This document shows positions 1-9,004 of a DNA stretch of 47,803 bases, in pieces. The position numbers were made by a program, and so were the translations under genes. Every line of letters starts with the position of its first letter. Position 1 is the stretch's first letter. The notes under the pieces are model-generated. The model made no database searches and was not told the DNA's origin. It was given only the letters and a program-made list of their open reading frames with translations. Source of the DNA: Campylobacter peloridis LMG 23910 (GTDB lineage Bacteria; Campylobacterota; Campylobacteria; Campylobacterales; Campylobacteraceae). Location of the stretch: NCBI RefSeq assembly GCF_000816785.1, contig NZ_CP007767.1, positions 1-47,803 of the forward strand. The letters run 5' to 3'.

Positions 1-3000
1 ATGGCAAAGAAGAAAAAATTGAATGATGATCAACCTAGTCTATTCTATTTTATAGAAGAGGAATTAATTATTACAGATGAAAGGAAAGAGAATGAGCAAC
101 AGAATGGAAAATTATCCAAATATGAAAATATTGGAAAAGAGTTTAAACAAGATAGCATTTTTACAGCTTCAACAGGCTTGGATAGACAAAAAAATCCCTC
201 AATACAGCTTAATAATACTGGAGAGATGGACACAAATTTATCCAAATACAATCAAAAATATGGGAATGTCGGAATTAATAACATTGGCACTACCACAAGC
301 ACAAATAGAACTAGCAATCTTGGAAAGCAAAGAAGCGGACAAGAAGAGATCTCAGGGCTTAACAGATATGGAAATATTGATGGAGGAACAAATAAATCTC
401 AATCATTATATAGAGATAGAACCACAAATTTATTCTCCTTTATTTCAAGAGATGATGATGAAGGACAAACAACAAAATCAAGAGAAAACAATCAACGATC
501 AGTATTGGAGCTTACAACAGGATATGATGGATATGAAGGAAGAAGTTTCAAATCTGGACAAAAATTAGATTTTGCAAGTGATGATGAAGTCTATCTTGGC
601 TCTTTGAAAGATAGATTTCAAAAAAATCTTCAAGCTATTAAACTTTCAAAAACTATCGAACAAGAAAATCGCTATGCTACTAAACAAGAGCAAGAAATTT
701 TAAATAAATTCTCAGGATGGGGTGGAATTCCTCAAGCTTTTGATTTTCAAAATAAAGAATGGGAAAAAGAATTTAAAGAACTTATTAACACACTTGATTA
801 TGCAGAATATGAAAAAGCAAAAACCTCTACTTTAGATGCTTTTTACACTCCAAAAATTATCATTGATACGATTTATCAAGGACTTAATCAGCTAGGATTT
901 AATAACGATAATCACACCAAAGAAATATTTGAACCGAGTGCTGGCATAGGCTCTTTTTTATCGCATGCTAAAAATTATAGCGATAAATATCGTTTTACTT
1001 GTATCGAACTTGACACTATGAGTTCAAATATATTAAAGAACCTATATCCTAATCAAACAATCTATAACAAGGCATTTCAACACCATTTATTTGATAAACC
1101 ATATGATGCTTTTATAGGCAATCCGCCCTTTGGTCAAAAAAAGATTATTGATCCAAATAATCCTACTTTAAATAAAACTAGCGTTCATAATTATTTTATT
1201 GGTAATGCTATTAAAAATTTAAAAGAAGATGGGATTGCAGCATTTGTAGTATCAAGTTATTTTTTAGATTCTAAAAATAGCACAATAAGAAATTATATAG
1301 CCGAACAAGCAACATTCTTGGGTGCTGTAAGATTACCAAACAATGCTTTCAAAAAACGAGCTAATACAGAAGTTACCACCGATATCATCTTTTTCAAAAA
1401 AGGAAAAGATTTAAATATAAACAATTCGTGGTTAGAAAGCGTAGAATATTATGATAATCGTTTTGCTGAAGCTGAAAAAAGAGGTATGCATACTGATGTT
1501 TTTAATGATTTTAGAATAAATGAATATTTTAAAAAAAATCCTCAAAATATCTTAGGCAAAATGGATATCAAAAGCTCTCAATACGGAAAAGACTTAGTAT
1601 GTTTAGATGATGGAAGAAATTTAAAAGAGGCTTTAGAAAACTTTGTAAAAAGCCTACCAAAAGATATCTACAAATACCAAGAAACAAAAATTAAATTATC
1701 TTATTATAGAATTGATAAAGAATCTCCCGAATATCAAAACTATAGTAATGCTTTAAATAAATTAAAAGATGGTAATTATTTCAAATACAAAAATGAAATC
1801 TATATGAGAATTAGAAATGATGAAGAAATAGTTTTCTCAAAACCTGTTTTAAATGAACATGATAAAAGAAGAATAAGAAAACTTATAGATATTAGAGATC
1901 AATTCAATACTCTTATTGAGTATGAAAAAAATCAATCTAGCGAGCTTTTAGTAGAAAACCAAAGAAAATACCTAAATAAACTATATGATGATTTTGTAGC
2001 CAAAGAAGGTTACCTAAATAGAGATGCAAATAAAAAAGCTTTCAAAGAAGATGTGGAAGCAAATAAAATTTTAGCATTAGAAAAAAATTATAGTAGTGGT
2101 ATTTCTAAAAATGTAGCACTAAAAGAAGGTATTGATCCTATAGAACCAAGTGCAACGAAAGCTGATATTTTTTTTAAAAGAACTATAAATGCACGCAAAG
2201 AAATGAAAATTTCTACCCCTCAAGAAGCATTAGTAGCTAGTATTAATGAATGTGGAAGAATTGATTTAAAATTTTTAGAAAATAATTTAGATCAACCTAT
2301 AGAAAAAACCATAGAGGTTTTAGAAAATGAAAGAATGATTTTTAAAGATCATAATAACCCTACTAATTATGTATTAGCAGAAAAATATCTTTCAGGCAAT
2401 GTTAAGGCAAAATATAATGAGGTTAAGAAATTAGTAGATGATGGTTTGAATGATTTTGCTAATAATTTAGAAAGTTTGGAAAAAGTTTTACCTAAAGATC
2501 TAAAAGCTGTTGATATATCAGTTGCTCTTGGAACAACTTGGATACCTATAAAGTATTATAAAGAATTTATAGAAAAAACTTTACAAATTGATTCTAAAAA
2601 TTATGATTTATTCTTGATAAATAAAACTGGTGAATGGAATCTTAAAGGTAATAATTACGCATTAAATTCTTATGTTAGATCACAATATGCAACTGAAAGA
2701 ATAGGGTGTTTTGATTTATTTGAACACGCTTTATTAAGAAAGCCGATTCGTATTTATGATAAAAAAGAAAATGCTGATGGAAAAGAAATAAGAGAGCTTA
2801 ATGCAAAAGAGACAGCAATTGCTAATGCAAAATTAGAAAATATTAAAAATGAATTTGTTGAGTGGATTTATCAAGATTATGATAGGCGTACAGATCTTGA
2901 AAATATTTATAATGAAAAATTTAACACCAACATAGAACCACAATATAACGGAGAAAAATTAGAATTACCAAATTTTAATGCTAGCATAAAATTGAAAAAA

Positions 3001-5805
3001 CACCAAAAGAATGCTATATATAGATCTATTCAAGAAAATAATATTATTTTTGATCATCAAGTAGGTGCAGGAAAAACCTTAGTAGCAATTTGCTCTGTGA
3101 TGGAACAAAAAAGAATGGGACTTTTAAACAAACCATTAATTGTAGTTCCTAATCATTTAGCAAGACAATGGAATGATGAATTTTATCACGCTTATGCAAA
3201 CGCAAATATTTTAGTTGCCACAAATGATGATCTAAAGAAAGATAATAGAGAAAGATTTTTTTCAAAAATAGCTACAAACAATTTTGATGCTGTTATTATG
3301 ACACATTCGCAATTTAAATTGATACCTGCCCCTTATGAGACTATTAAAAAACAATATCAAGAAGATATTCTTATTTTGGAAGAAACCTTAAACAGAAAGC
3401 AAAAAGATGATAATGTGATGAGATATTCTGTTAAAGAATTAGAAAAACGCATTGAAAATTTTAAAGCAAAATTGGAAGATTTACAAAAATCACACAAAAA
3501 ATCTAAAGCGATAGATTTTTCAGAATTGGGTATTGATGCGTTAATTGTCGATGAAGCCCATGAGTTTAAAAATTTACTTATTACAACTTCTATGGGAAAT
3601 ATAAGTGGTCTTGGGAATTTAAAAGGTTCTCAAAAAGCATATGATTTATACTGCAAAACACAATTTCTACACGAGCAAAATAAAAAAGTTTATTTTTTAA
3701 CAGGAACACCTATAAGCAATTCGATCACAGAACTTTATACTTTGCAAAGATATATCCAACCAAATATATTAAAAGAAAAAGAAATAGAGGCTTTTGATTC
3801 TTGGGCTTCTATTTTTGGAGAAATTACAAATGCTTGGGAGCTTGATAGTTCTGGAATAAATTATAAAATAGTGGCAAGATTTAATAAATTCAAAAATGTT
3901 CCTGAATTATCAACAATGTATAAAAGTATAGCTGATATCGTAACAAATAATGATATTATGAAATATCAAAAAGATTTTGTTCCAAAGCTATATAATGATA
4001 AACCTATTAATGTGGTTGCACCAAGAAGTGATGAAATAGCAGAATTTATAGGAATTCAAGATGAAAAAGGCTCGTGGAATGAAGGGTCTATTGTATGGAG
4101 AATGGAACACCAACAAGAAGATATTATAAGAAATAATTTACTTGCTTGTACTACAGACGCTCGAAAAGCTGGACTTGATTTTAGATTAATTAATCCTCAA
4201 GCCAAAGACTATTCAAATTCTAAAATAAATAAGCTAGTGGAGAATGTTTATAATGAATATTTATCATGGAATGAAGATAAAGGCACTCAACTAATATTTT
4301 GTGATTTATCAACCCCAAAACAGCATTCACAAAAAGTTATTTTAAACAATACTACACCAACTAATTTATTAGAAAAAAGCGAAGATGAATTTATCAATAT
4401 AAATGATATTATAGAACAATCAGAAGATGATAATAATAAAACATTAGATGAGCTTTTAGCAGAGCAATCAAAATTTGATGTTTATACTGATATTTTAAAA
4501 AAACTTGTTGTAAAAGGTATTCCACAAAATGAAATTCGCTTCATTCACGATGCAAAAACAGATTTACAAAAAGGACAACTTTTTTCGGATATGAATTCAG
4601 GAAAAGCTAGAATTTTAATTGGTTCAACACAAAAAATGGGTGCAGGAACAAATGTACAAAAAAGAATTGTAGCTTTACATCATTTAGATTGTCCGTGGCG
4701 TCCAAGTGATTTAGAACAAAGAAGTGGAAGGGTTATTAGACAAGGAAATGAGCTTTTCATGAGAGATCCACAAAACTTTCGAGTAAAAGAATTTAGATAC
4801 GCAACTGAAAGAACTTATGATGCTAGAATGTGGCAAGTTATCGAAAGTAAAGCACGCTCTATAGAACAATTTAGAAAAGCAGGTGCTGATGTAAGAACGC
4901 TTGATGATATTACAAGTGGTGCTGCCGATGCAGCAGAAATGAAAGCAGAAGCTACTGGAAATCCACTTATTTTATTACAAGTGCAATTAAGTAGCGATTT
5001 AAGACAAGAAGAAATGCTTTATAGTGGCTATAAAAGGCAAATTCATAACAATGAAGAAAGTCTTAGATCTAATATATCTAAAATTGAATTTTTGGAAAAA
5101 GAAACAAAAAAATATAATATACTCCGAGACATTATCCAAAAAAACAAAAGTGATAATTTTCAAGGAAAATGTTTTATTTATAATGAAAACAATGAAGAAA
5201 GCACAAAAGATTTTTGTATCATTAAAGATGATGCTTCAGAGCTAAATAAAACAAGACAAAAAGAACTTGAAAAGTTTTTTGATAAAACCATTAAAACTAT
5301 TGCACACGATTATCAGAAAGAATATAAAATTTTTGAATATCAAGGACTAATAATTAGTGGAGAAAAAATTGATCTAAACACTTTAAATTTTTATGTATCT
5401 ACCCCTGATAAAAAAATATTCGTTGAACCTGATAATTTAATTTACAAACGCGATGAAAATACTTTTTTCAATTTAGAAAATTATGTAAATTTTACTGGAT
5501 TTATAAAAAGAATAAATAATTTTTATAACAATCTTAGTAAATTTAGTGATGTGAATTTAAAAAACATAGAAAAATTAAAAAACGATGTTAAAGAATTGAA
5601 GTTAATAACTGGTGAAAATACTCCTGAATATAAAAGAAAAGAGTATTATGAAGCGTTAAAAGAGGATAATGTTATTATAATGCAAGAAATAGAAAAAATG
5701 AGTCAGCAAAAAGACTATAAAAGCCCTTTTATTCCAAAGTCTAATGCTATTTTGGAAAAATTAAATAATAAAAATAATATTGAATTTTCTCAAGATAGAG
5801 GTTAA
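1..5805 (+). CDS. Giant N6-adenine methylase / SNF2-type helicase fusion protein
   Basis: This 1934-residue protein joins a DNA methyltransferase to a superfamily 2 helicase. The methylase part shows the SAM-binding motif FEPSAGIGSF near residue 310 and the amino-methylase motif NPPFG near 375. The helicase part has a Walker A-like DHQVGAGKT near 1018, the DEAH box in VDEAHEF near 1184, and motif VI QRSGRVIRQGN near 1573. Long coiled-coil-like linkers lie between them, and the first 200 residues are low-complexity and Asn/Gly/Ser rich. The order resembles phage P1 DarB-like antirestriction proteins and other plasmid methylase-helicases, so protection of incoming DNA is a plausible role but is inferred. 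The ATG is base 1. Its Shine-Dalgarno (AAAAGGA) is at the far end of the window, 9 bases upstream if the molecule is circular. It is convergent with the relaxase gene. Confidence 0.9.
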   Translation: MAKKKKLNDDQPSLFYFIEEELIITDERKENEQQNGKLSKYENIGKEFKQDSIFTASTGLDRQKNPSIQLNNTGEMDTNLSKYNQKYGNVGINNIGTTTSTNRTSNLGKQRSGQEEISGLNRYGNIDGGTNKSQSLYRDRTTNLFSFISRDDDEGQTTKSRENNQRSVLELTTGYDGYEGRSFKSGQKLDFASDDEVYLGSLKDRFQKNLQAIKLSKTIEQENRYATKQEQEILNKFSGWGGIPQAFDFQNKEWEKEFKELINTLDYAEYEKAKTSTLDAFYTPKIIIDTIYQGLNQLGFNNDNHTKEIFEPSAGIGSFLSHAKNYSDKYRFTCIELDTMSSNILKNLYPNQTIYNKAFQHHLFDKPYDAFIGNPPFGQKKIIDPNNPTLNKTSVHNYFIGNAIKNLKEDGIAAFVVSSYFLDSKNSTIRNYIAEQATFLGAVRLPNNAFKKRANTEVTTDIIFFKKGKDLNINNSWLESVEYYDNRFAEAEKRGMHTDVFNDFRINEYFKKNPQNILGKMDIKSSQYGKDLVCLDDGRNLKEALENFVKSLPKDIYKYQETKIKLSYYRIDKESPEYQNYSNALNKLKDGNYFKYKNEIYMRIRNDEEIVFSKPVLNEHDKRRIRKLIDIRDQFNTLIEYEKNQSSELLVENQRKYLNKLYDDFVAKEGYLNRDANKKAFKEDVEANKILALEKNYSSGISKNVALKEGIDPIEPSATKADIFFKRTINARKEMKISTPQEALVASINECGRIDLKFLENNLDQPIEKTIEVLENERMIFKDHNNPTNYVLAEKYLSGNVKAKYNEVKKLVDDGLNDFANNLESLEKVLPKDLKAVDISVALGTTWIPIKYYKEFIEKTLQIDSKNYDLFLINKTGEWNLKGNNYALNSYVRSQYATERIGCFDLFEHALLRKPIRIYDKKENADGKEIRELNAKETAIANAKLENIKNEFVEWIYQDYDRRTDLENIYNEKFNTNIEPQYNGEKLELPNFNASIKLKKHQKNAIYRSIQENNIIFDHQVGAGKTLVAICSVMEQKRMGLLNKPLIVVPNHLARQWNDEFYHAYANANILVATNDDLKKDNRERFFSKIATNNFDAVIMTHSQFKLIPAPYETIKKQYQEDILILEETLNRKQKDDNVMRYSVKELEKRIENFKAKLEDLQKSHKKSKAIDFSELGIDALIVDEAHEFKNLLITTSMGNISGLGNLKGSQKAYDLYCKTQFLHEQNKKVYFLTGTPISNSITELYTLQRYIQPNILKEKEIEAFDSWASIFGEITNAWELDSSGINYKIVARFNKFKNVPELSTMYKSIADIVTNNDIMKYQKDFVPKLYNDKPINVVAPRSDEIAEFIGIQDEKGSWNEGSIVWRMEHQQEDIIRNNLLACTTDARKAGLDFRLINPQAKDYSNSKINKLVENVYNEYLSWNEDKGTQLIFCDLSTPKQHSQKVILNNTTPTNLLEKSEDEFININDIIEQSEDDNNKTLDELLAEQSKFDVYTDILKKLVVKGIPQNEIRFIHDAKTDLQKGQLFSDMNSGKARILIGSTQKMGAGTNVQKRIVALHHLDCPWRPSDLEQRSGRVIRQGNELFMRDPQNFRVKEFRYATERTYDARMWQVIESKARSIEQFRKAGADVRTLDDITSGAADAAEMKAEATGNPLILLQVQLSSDLRQEEMLYSGYKRQIHNNEESLRSNISKIEFLEKETKKYNILRDIIQKNKSDNFQGKCFIYNENNEESTKDFCIIKDDASELNKTRQKELEKFFDKTIKTIAHDYQKEYKIFEYQGLIISGEKIDLNTLNFYVSTPDKKIFVEPDNLIYKRDENTFFNLENYVNFTGFIKRINNFYNNLSKFSDVNLKNIEKLKNDVKELKLITGENTPEYKRKEYYEALKEDNVIIMQEIEKMSQQKDYKSPFIPKSNAILEKLNNKNNIEFSQDRG

Positions 5806-5816
5806 AGAAAAAACAA

Positions 5817-5849
5817 CTGATTAATTAAAGTTTTGCTTTAATTAATCGG
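5817..5849. terminator. Bidirectional terminator between methylase-helicase and relaxase genes
   Basis: A 14-bp stem (5817-5830 with 5836-5849, one G-T wobble, loop TTTTG) lies between two convergent genes. A-rich sequence on one side and T-rich on the other suit termination in both directions. Confidence 0.7.
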
Positions 5850-5878
5850 TTATTCTTTAAAACAAACAAAATCAATTA

Positions 5879-7198
5879 TTATCCATCTCTTTCAATCTCA
5901 TTATTCCTAGAATTTGTCCATCGCAAGCTACTATCGGTTCGTTCTCGCTTTCCTTGCTGTAGCTGATTGAGTGCATTGATGTGCATAGGCATTTGAGTTC
6001 CTTTTCGCTCATGAACCACAGACTGTTCGGACAATATTCGCATAAAGTCTCTTTCTTTGGCAGATTCTCTTGGGATATTTGATTTATTACTGGACTCTTG
6101 TAAGATTCTCTGTCTATATTGTTCTGTATAATCTCTCTCATTGTTTTCCTTTATAGTATATTTTGGATTATTTTTTTCATCTGATTGCAATGGTTTTAGC
6201 TCTTTTTCTCTACCTAAAACAGAAGCGTCCCAAACAGATTTTTTTGCCATTTTGGTTACTTCAAAAGTCTTTCCATTTGCTTTAATTTTTTTCTTAATTT
6301 GATATGTTTCTTGTCCTATAATTTTAAACTTTGCATATTCCCCTTTTAAAATTTTATTTTCTTTGATAACTCTTTCAAGATCATTACTCCATATTACAGC
6401 TATACCTTTTTTTGTTCTATATTTCACATAAAAACTATCTTTAGCTTTCTCATCAAGACTAAATTTATATTTTGCTTTTCCATAATCTAAAACTTGATAA
6501 TAATGCATTTTAGTTTGTTCTTTATTTTTTTCAAGTTTATAGGATACTTCTTCATTGTTTTTTGAACGAATAGTTGCTTTTGCTTCCACACCTAAATTGT
6601 TTAATGCTTTAGCAAAAGATAATCTCAAATTCATTAAATCTGATTTTTTTGGATTAATTCTTTTTCCATTTTTATCTGCAACTTTTAAACAAACATGACA
6701 ATGTGGATTGTCAGTATCATCATGAAAAGCAACTGCAAAAAAATTATCTGGATACATTTTTTTTAATGTCATTAAAACAGCTTTTTTCATTTTTTCTGGG
6801 GGTGCATTTTTATAATCTTGCATGGAAAAAACCATATTAATAGTATGTCTTTTTTCTTTTTTTTCTTGTCCAAATCTAGGAATAGGAGCGCCCTCATTTT
6901 CATAAATTTTTTTTAAAATTTTTAATTCATCTTTTCCTTTTAATATATCAAAATCACTTGTAATTATTTCTACTGTTCCTTCTCTTGAAATATAATCTAA
7001 ATGTTTGCAAACTGCTTGCAAATTTTTCGAGCCTGATGTAATTTTTACAACGACTTCAGTGTTTTTTCTAAAAACTTTATTTGTTTTATTTGATATATTT
7101 TTTTTAACAAAATTATATGTAGATTTAGATCCAACTTCTATTTTAGTATAAACTCTTTTTGCTATGATCTCATCATCAAAAATTTTAAATCTTGACAT
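5879..7198 (-). CDS. mobA: Relaxase (MOBP-type mobilization nuclease)
   Basis: This is a 439-residue conjugative relaxase. Near residue 165 it has the metal-binding histidine motif HDDTDNPHCHV, the 3-His motif of MOBP/VirD2-like relaxases. An N-terminal motif KHLDYISREG near residue 66 is typical of the family and carries a candidate catalytic tyrosine. The enzyme should nick the plus strand at the TATCCTG motif (7815-7821), stay linked to the 5' end and be exported through VirD4. The C-terminal 120 residues are charged and poorly conserved-looking. Its ATG abuts the stop of the upstream mobC-like gene, implying translational coupling. A 89-codon open frame overlaps its 3' end in another frame and was not accepted as a gene. 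Confidence 0.88.
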   Translation of the reverse strand: MSRFKIFDDEIIAKRVYTKIEVGSKSTYNFVKKNISNKTNKVFRKNTEVVVKITSGSKNLQAVCKHLDYISREGTVEIITSDFDILKGKDELKILKKIYENEGAPIPRFGQEKKEKRHTINMVFSMQDYKNAPPEKMKKAVLMTLKKMYPDNFFAVAFHDDTDNPHCHVCLKVADKNGKRINPKKSDLMNLRLSFAKALNNLGVEAKATIRSKNNEEVSYKLEKNKEQTKMHYYQVLDYGKAKYKFSLDEKAKDSFYVKYRTKKGIAVIWSNDLERVIKENKILKGEYAKFKIIGQETYQIKKKIKANGKTFEVTKMAKKSVWDASVLGREKELKPLQSDEKNNPKYTIKENNERDYTEQYRQRILQESSNKSNIPRESAKERDFMRILSEQSVVHERKGTQMPMHINALNQLQQGKRERTDSSLRWTNSRNNEIERDG

Positions 7199-7728
7199 TA
7201 AATTCTTTCATTATTTTTAAGAATAATTTTTTCTAATTCTTTGGATAATTTTTCAATATTTATTGAAATATCCTCAAAAGATTTTTCTAAATTTTTTTCA
7301 TTTATTCTCACACTTTTTCCGCTTCTTAAAATTTTTAAAAGCTGATATATATTCCTTCCGATTGTGTTTATTTCTGTTCTTGCTAATATGAATTCATCGA
7401 TATAATTTTTATCAAAAAATTTATCTTTATAAATATGATTTAAAGTTAAAATTCTTATTTGTTTTGTTGCGGTTCCATTTCCATTTTTCTTTGCAAAATC
7501 TGAAAATATTTTATATTCATCTTCAGTAAGTTTAAATCTAATTTCTTTTTTTGGTTCATTATTTTGATAATTTATTTTATCTATGGTGTTTATATTTTCT
7601 TTTTCATTATCATAAATATTTTTTAAAATTGTATTTATTATTTTACTGAAAGAAACTTTCATTTCTTTTTTTAGTTTAACAAGATAAGAATAACTTTTTT
7701 CATCAAAGTAAATATTAGTTTTTTTCAT
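7198..7728 (-). CDS. mobC: MobC-like relaxosome accessory protein
   Basis: This 176-residue protein has an N-terminal ribbon-helix-helix-like stretch, a middle segment RFKLTEDEYKIFSDFAKKNG, and the motif ARTEINTIGRNIYQLLK near residue 125. That motif is characteristic of bacterial mobilization (MobC) proteins. Such proteins bind oriT and help the relaxase melt the nic region. The gene starts about 90 bases from the proposed oriT hairpin and reads away from it. Its last base overlaps the first base of the relaxase ATG, so the two form one unit. The identification rests on the motif and on position. Confidence 0.8.
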   Translation of the reverse strand: MKKTNIYFDEKSYSYLVKLKKEMKVSFSKIINTILKNIYDNEKENINTIDKINYQNNEPKKEIRFKLTEDEYKIFSDFAKKNGNGTATKQIRILTLNHIYKDKFFDKNYIDEFILARTEINTIGRNIYQLLKILRSGKSVRINEKNLEKSFEDISINIEKLSKELEKIILKNNERI

Positions 7729-7770
7729 AAAAATTACAACACCTTTTATTGAGCCTCGCAGAGAATATTT

Positions 7771-7825
7771 TGCTATTTACTAAAAAAATGGTGTCATTTT
7801 TTGGAGTAAATAGCTATCCTGTTAT
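7771..7825 (+). other. oriT: Origin of transfer (oriT) with nic site
   Basis: A long imperfect inverted repeat (7772-7790 with 7795-7814, outer arms GCTATTTACT/AGTAAATAGC) is followed directly by TATCCTG at 7815-7821. YATCCTG|Y is the established nic consensus of RP4-type MOBP systems, which predicts cleavage after G7821. It sits in the 204-bp gap upstream of mobC-relaxase. The nicked strand would be the plus strand, so 7822 onward would enter the recipient first. Confidence 0.8.
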
Positions 7826-7879
7826 TGATACATTTTTTACACCTGTATTTTAGTCAATTTATCTTTACATAAAAATTAA

Positions 7880-7932
7880 TATTTTCAACATTTATGATAT
7901 AATTAATATATAAAATATTCACAAGGAGTAAG
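7880..7932 (+). promoter_or_regulatory. Promoter and RBS of the leading-region gene
   Basis: The sequence TTTATGATATAATTAATATA shortly upstream of the 7933 ATG gives an extended -10 element (TATAAT), followed by the RBS AAGGAG at 7922-7927. A nearly identical TTATGATATAATT block precedes parA near 45951, which may indicate shared control. Confidence 0.5.
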
Positions 7933-8205
7933 ATGAAAAAAGATAGCAAAGAAATAGAATTACTCAAACAAGAGTATAAAGAAAAAATCCAAAAAGCAAA
8001 ACAAAAAGAAAAAGAGAGAAAAGAGAAGCTTTGTAAGAAGATAGGCTCTGAAATTATCTCTTTGTTAGATAAAGATGATTTTAGAAATTTATTTTTTGAT
8101 TATATTCAAAAAAATAATTTAGAAAAGATAAAATCATTATGTAGTGAAGTTGATGATTTTTTTAATATCAACTATACCAACAATAAGGAGGATAAAAGCA
8201 ACTAA
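7933..8205 (+). CDS. Small charged coiled-coil protein, leading region
   Basis: The family is not recognised. This 90-residue protein has a Lys/Glu-rich helical first half (roughly residues 5-35), likely a coiled coil, and a second half with hydrophobic helices ending in an Asn/Lys-rich tail. No membrane segment or signal peptide is visible. It is the first gene after oriT on the strand predicted to enter the recipient first, and has a good Shine-Dalgarno (AAGGAG). Coiled-coil proteins next to oriT are sometimes relaxosome helpers, but nothing in the sequence proves this. Confidence 0.7.
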   Translation: MKKDSKEIELLKQEYKEKIQKAKQKEKERKEKLCKKIGSEIISLLDKDDFRNLFFDYIQKNNLEKIKSLCSEVDDFFNINYTNNKEDKSN

Positions 8206-8275
8206 AAAAATACAAACAATTTTTACAATAATCCAAAAAAACAAAACCAAAAAACAAAATTATTAAGGATGAAAA

Positions 8276-8986
8276 ATGGAAAACATAGATATACAAGAAA
8301 ATGAAAATAAAAACATAACATTTGAAAATATAAAAGTAAAAGTTATTGATAATTCATCATTATGTGAAGAATATCAAGAGTGTGTTTTTAATGGAACTTA
8401 TGACAATACATCAAATCCTAAAGAGATCGAATCTCTTTTTAATACTTTAAAAACTTTTGATTCTTGTGAAAAGCTAAAACGAATGGAAAAATTATCTTTT
8501 TCAAAACAAGAAATTGCATTTGAAATTATCACGGATGATTTAAAAATACCACTAAAGGTAAGATTAGGTGATGGACATTTTGAGAAAGGTTTAGATGAGT
8601 TAATTAAACTAGGTAGTCAAAATATTGATGCTAGTATTAACAAAAGAATCAATCCAAAAATAAAAGAAAATTTTGACAAAATATTATCTCCGCTTAAAGC
8701 TGAAAATTTTCAAAATATTCTAAATGGAACTTTTGAAGCAATTAAAGAAGTTGGAGTTTTATCAAATGCGAATGAATTTTCTAATTTTGTTTCAGAATTT
8801 TTAAAAGCTTACAAGGAAACTCAACAAACATCTGAAAGTAATAAAACCATAGATAATTCAAAAGATAAGAAAAAAGATAAAAACTATTTTTTTAAAAAAG
8901 TTGATGAGTTTTTTCAAAAAAAGCTTAATTCTCGTGAAAGGGAACATGTTCGGACTAACGAAAAATCTTTTTCTAAATCACTATAA
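8276..8986 (+). CDS. Hypothetical protein, leading region
   Basis: This 236-residue protein has no recognised domain. It is acidic in the N-terminal two thirds and ends in a basic, Lys-rich tail (about residues 195-236). There is no signal peptide or membrane span. The start is set by AAGGA about 9 bases upstream of the ATG at 8276. It lies between the small coiled-coil gene and the Toprim gene with short gaps, in an apparent operon. A DNA-associated role in establishment would fit the location but is inference only. Confidence 0.75.
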   Translation: MENIDIQENENKNITFENIKVKVIDNSSLCEEYQECVFNGTYDNTSNPKEIESLFNTLKTFDSCEKLKRMEKLSFSKQEIAFEIITDDLKIPLKVRLGDGHFEKGLDELIKLGSQNIDASINKRINPKIKENFDKILSPLKAENFQNILNGTFEAIKEVGVLSNANEFSNFVSEFLKAYKETQQTSESNKTIDNSKDKKKDKNYFFKKVDEFFQKKLNSREREHVRTNEKSFSKSL

Positions 8987-9004
8987 AATTTAAAAGGATT
9001 ATCG

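Noticed and set aside
77-568. 163-codon plus-strand frame inside the methylase-helicase gene
   Set aside because: Out-of-frame shadow of the low-complexity N-terminus; no family or RBS support.
5872-6141. 89-codon minus-strand frame overlapping the relaxase 3' end
   Set aside because: It lies within the relaxase gene in another frame, lacks a fitting RBS and has no recognisable product.
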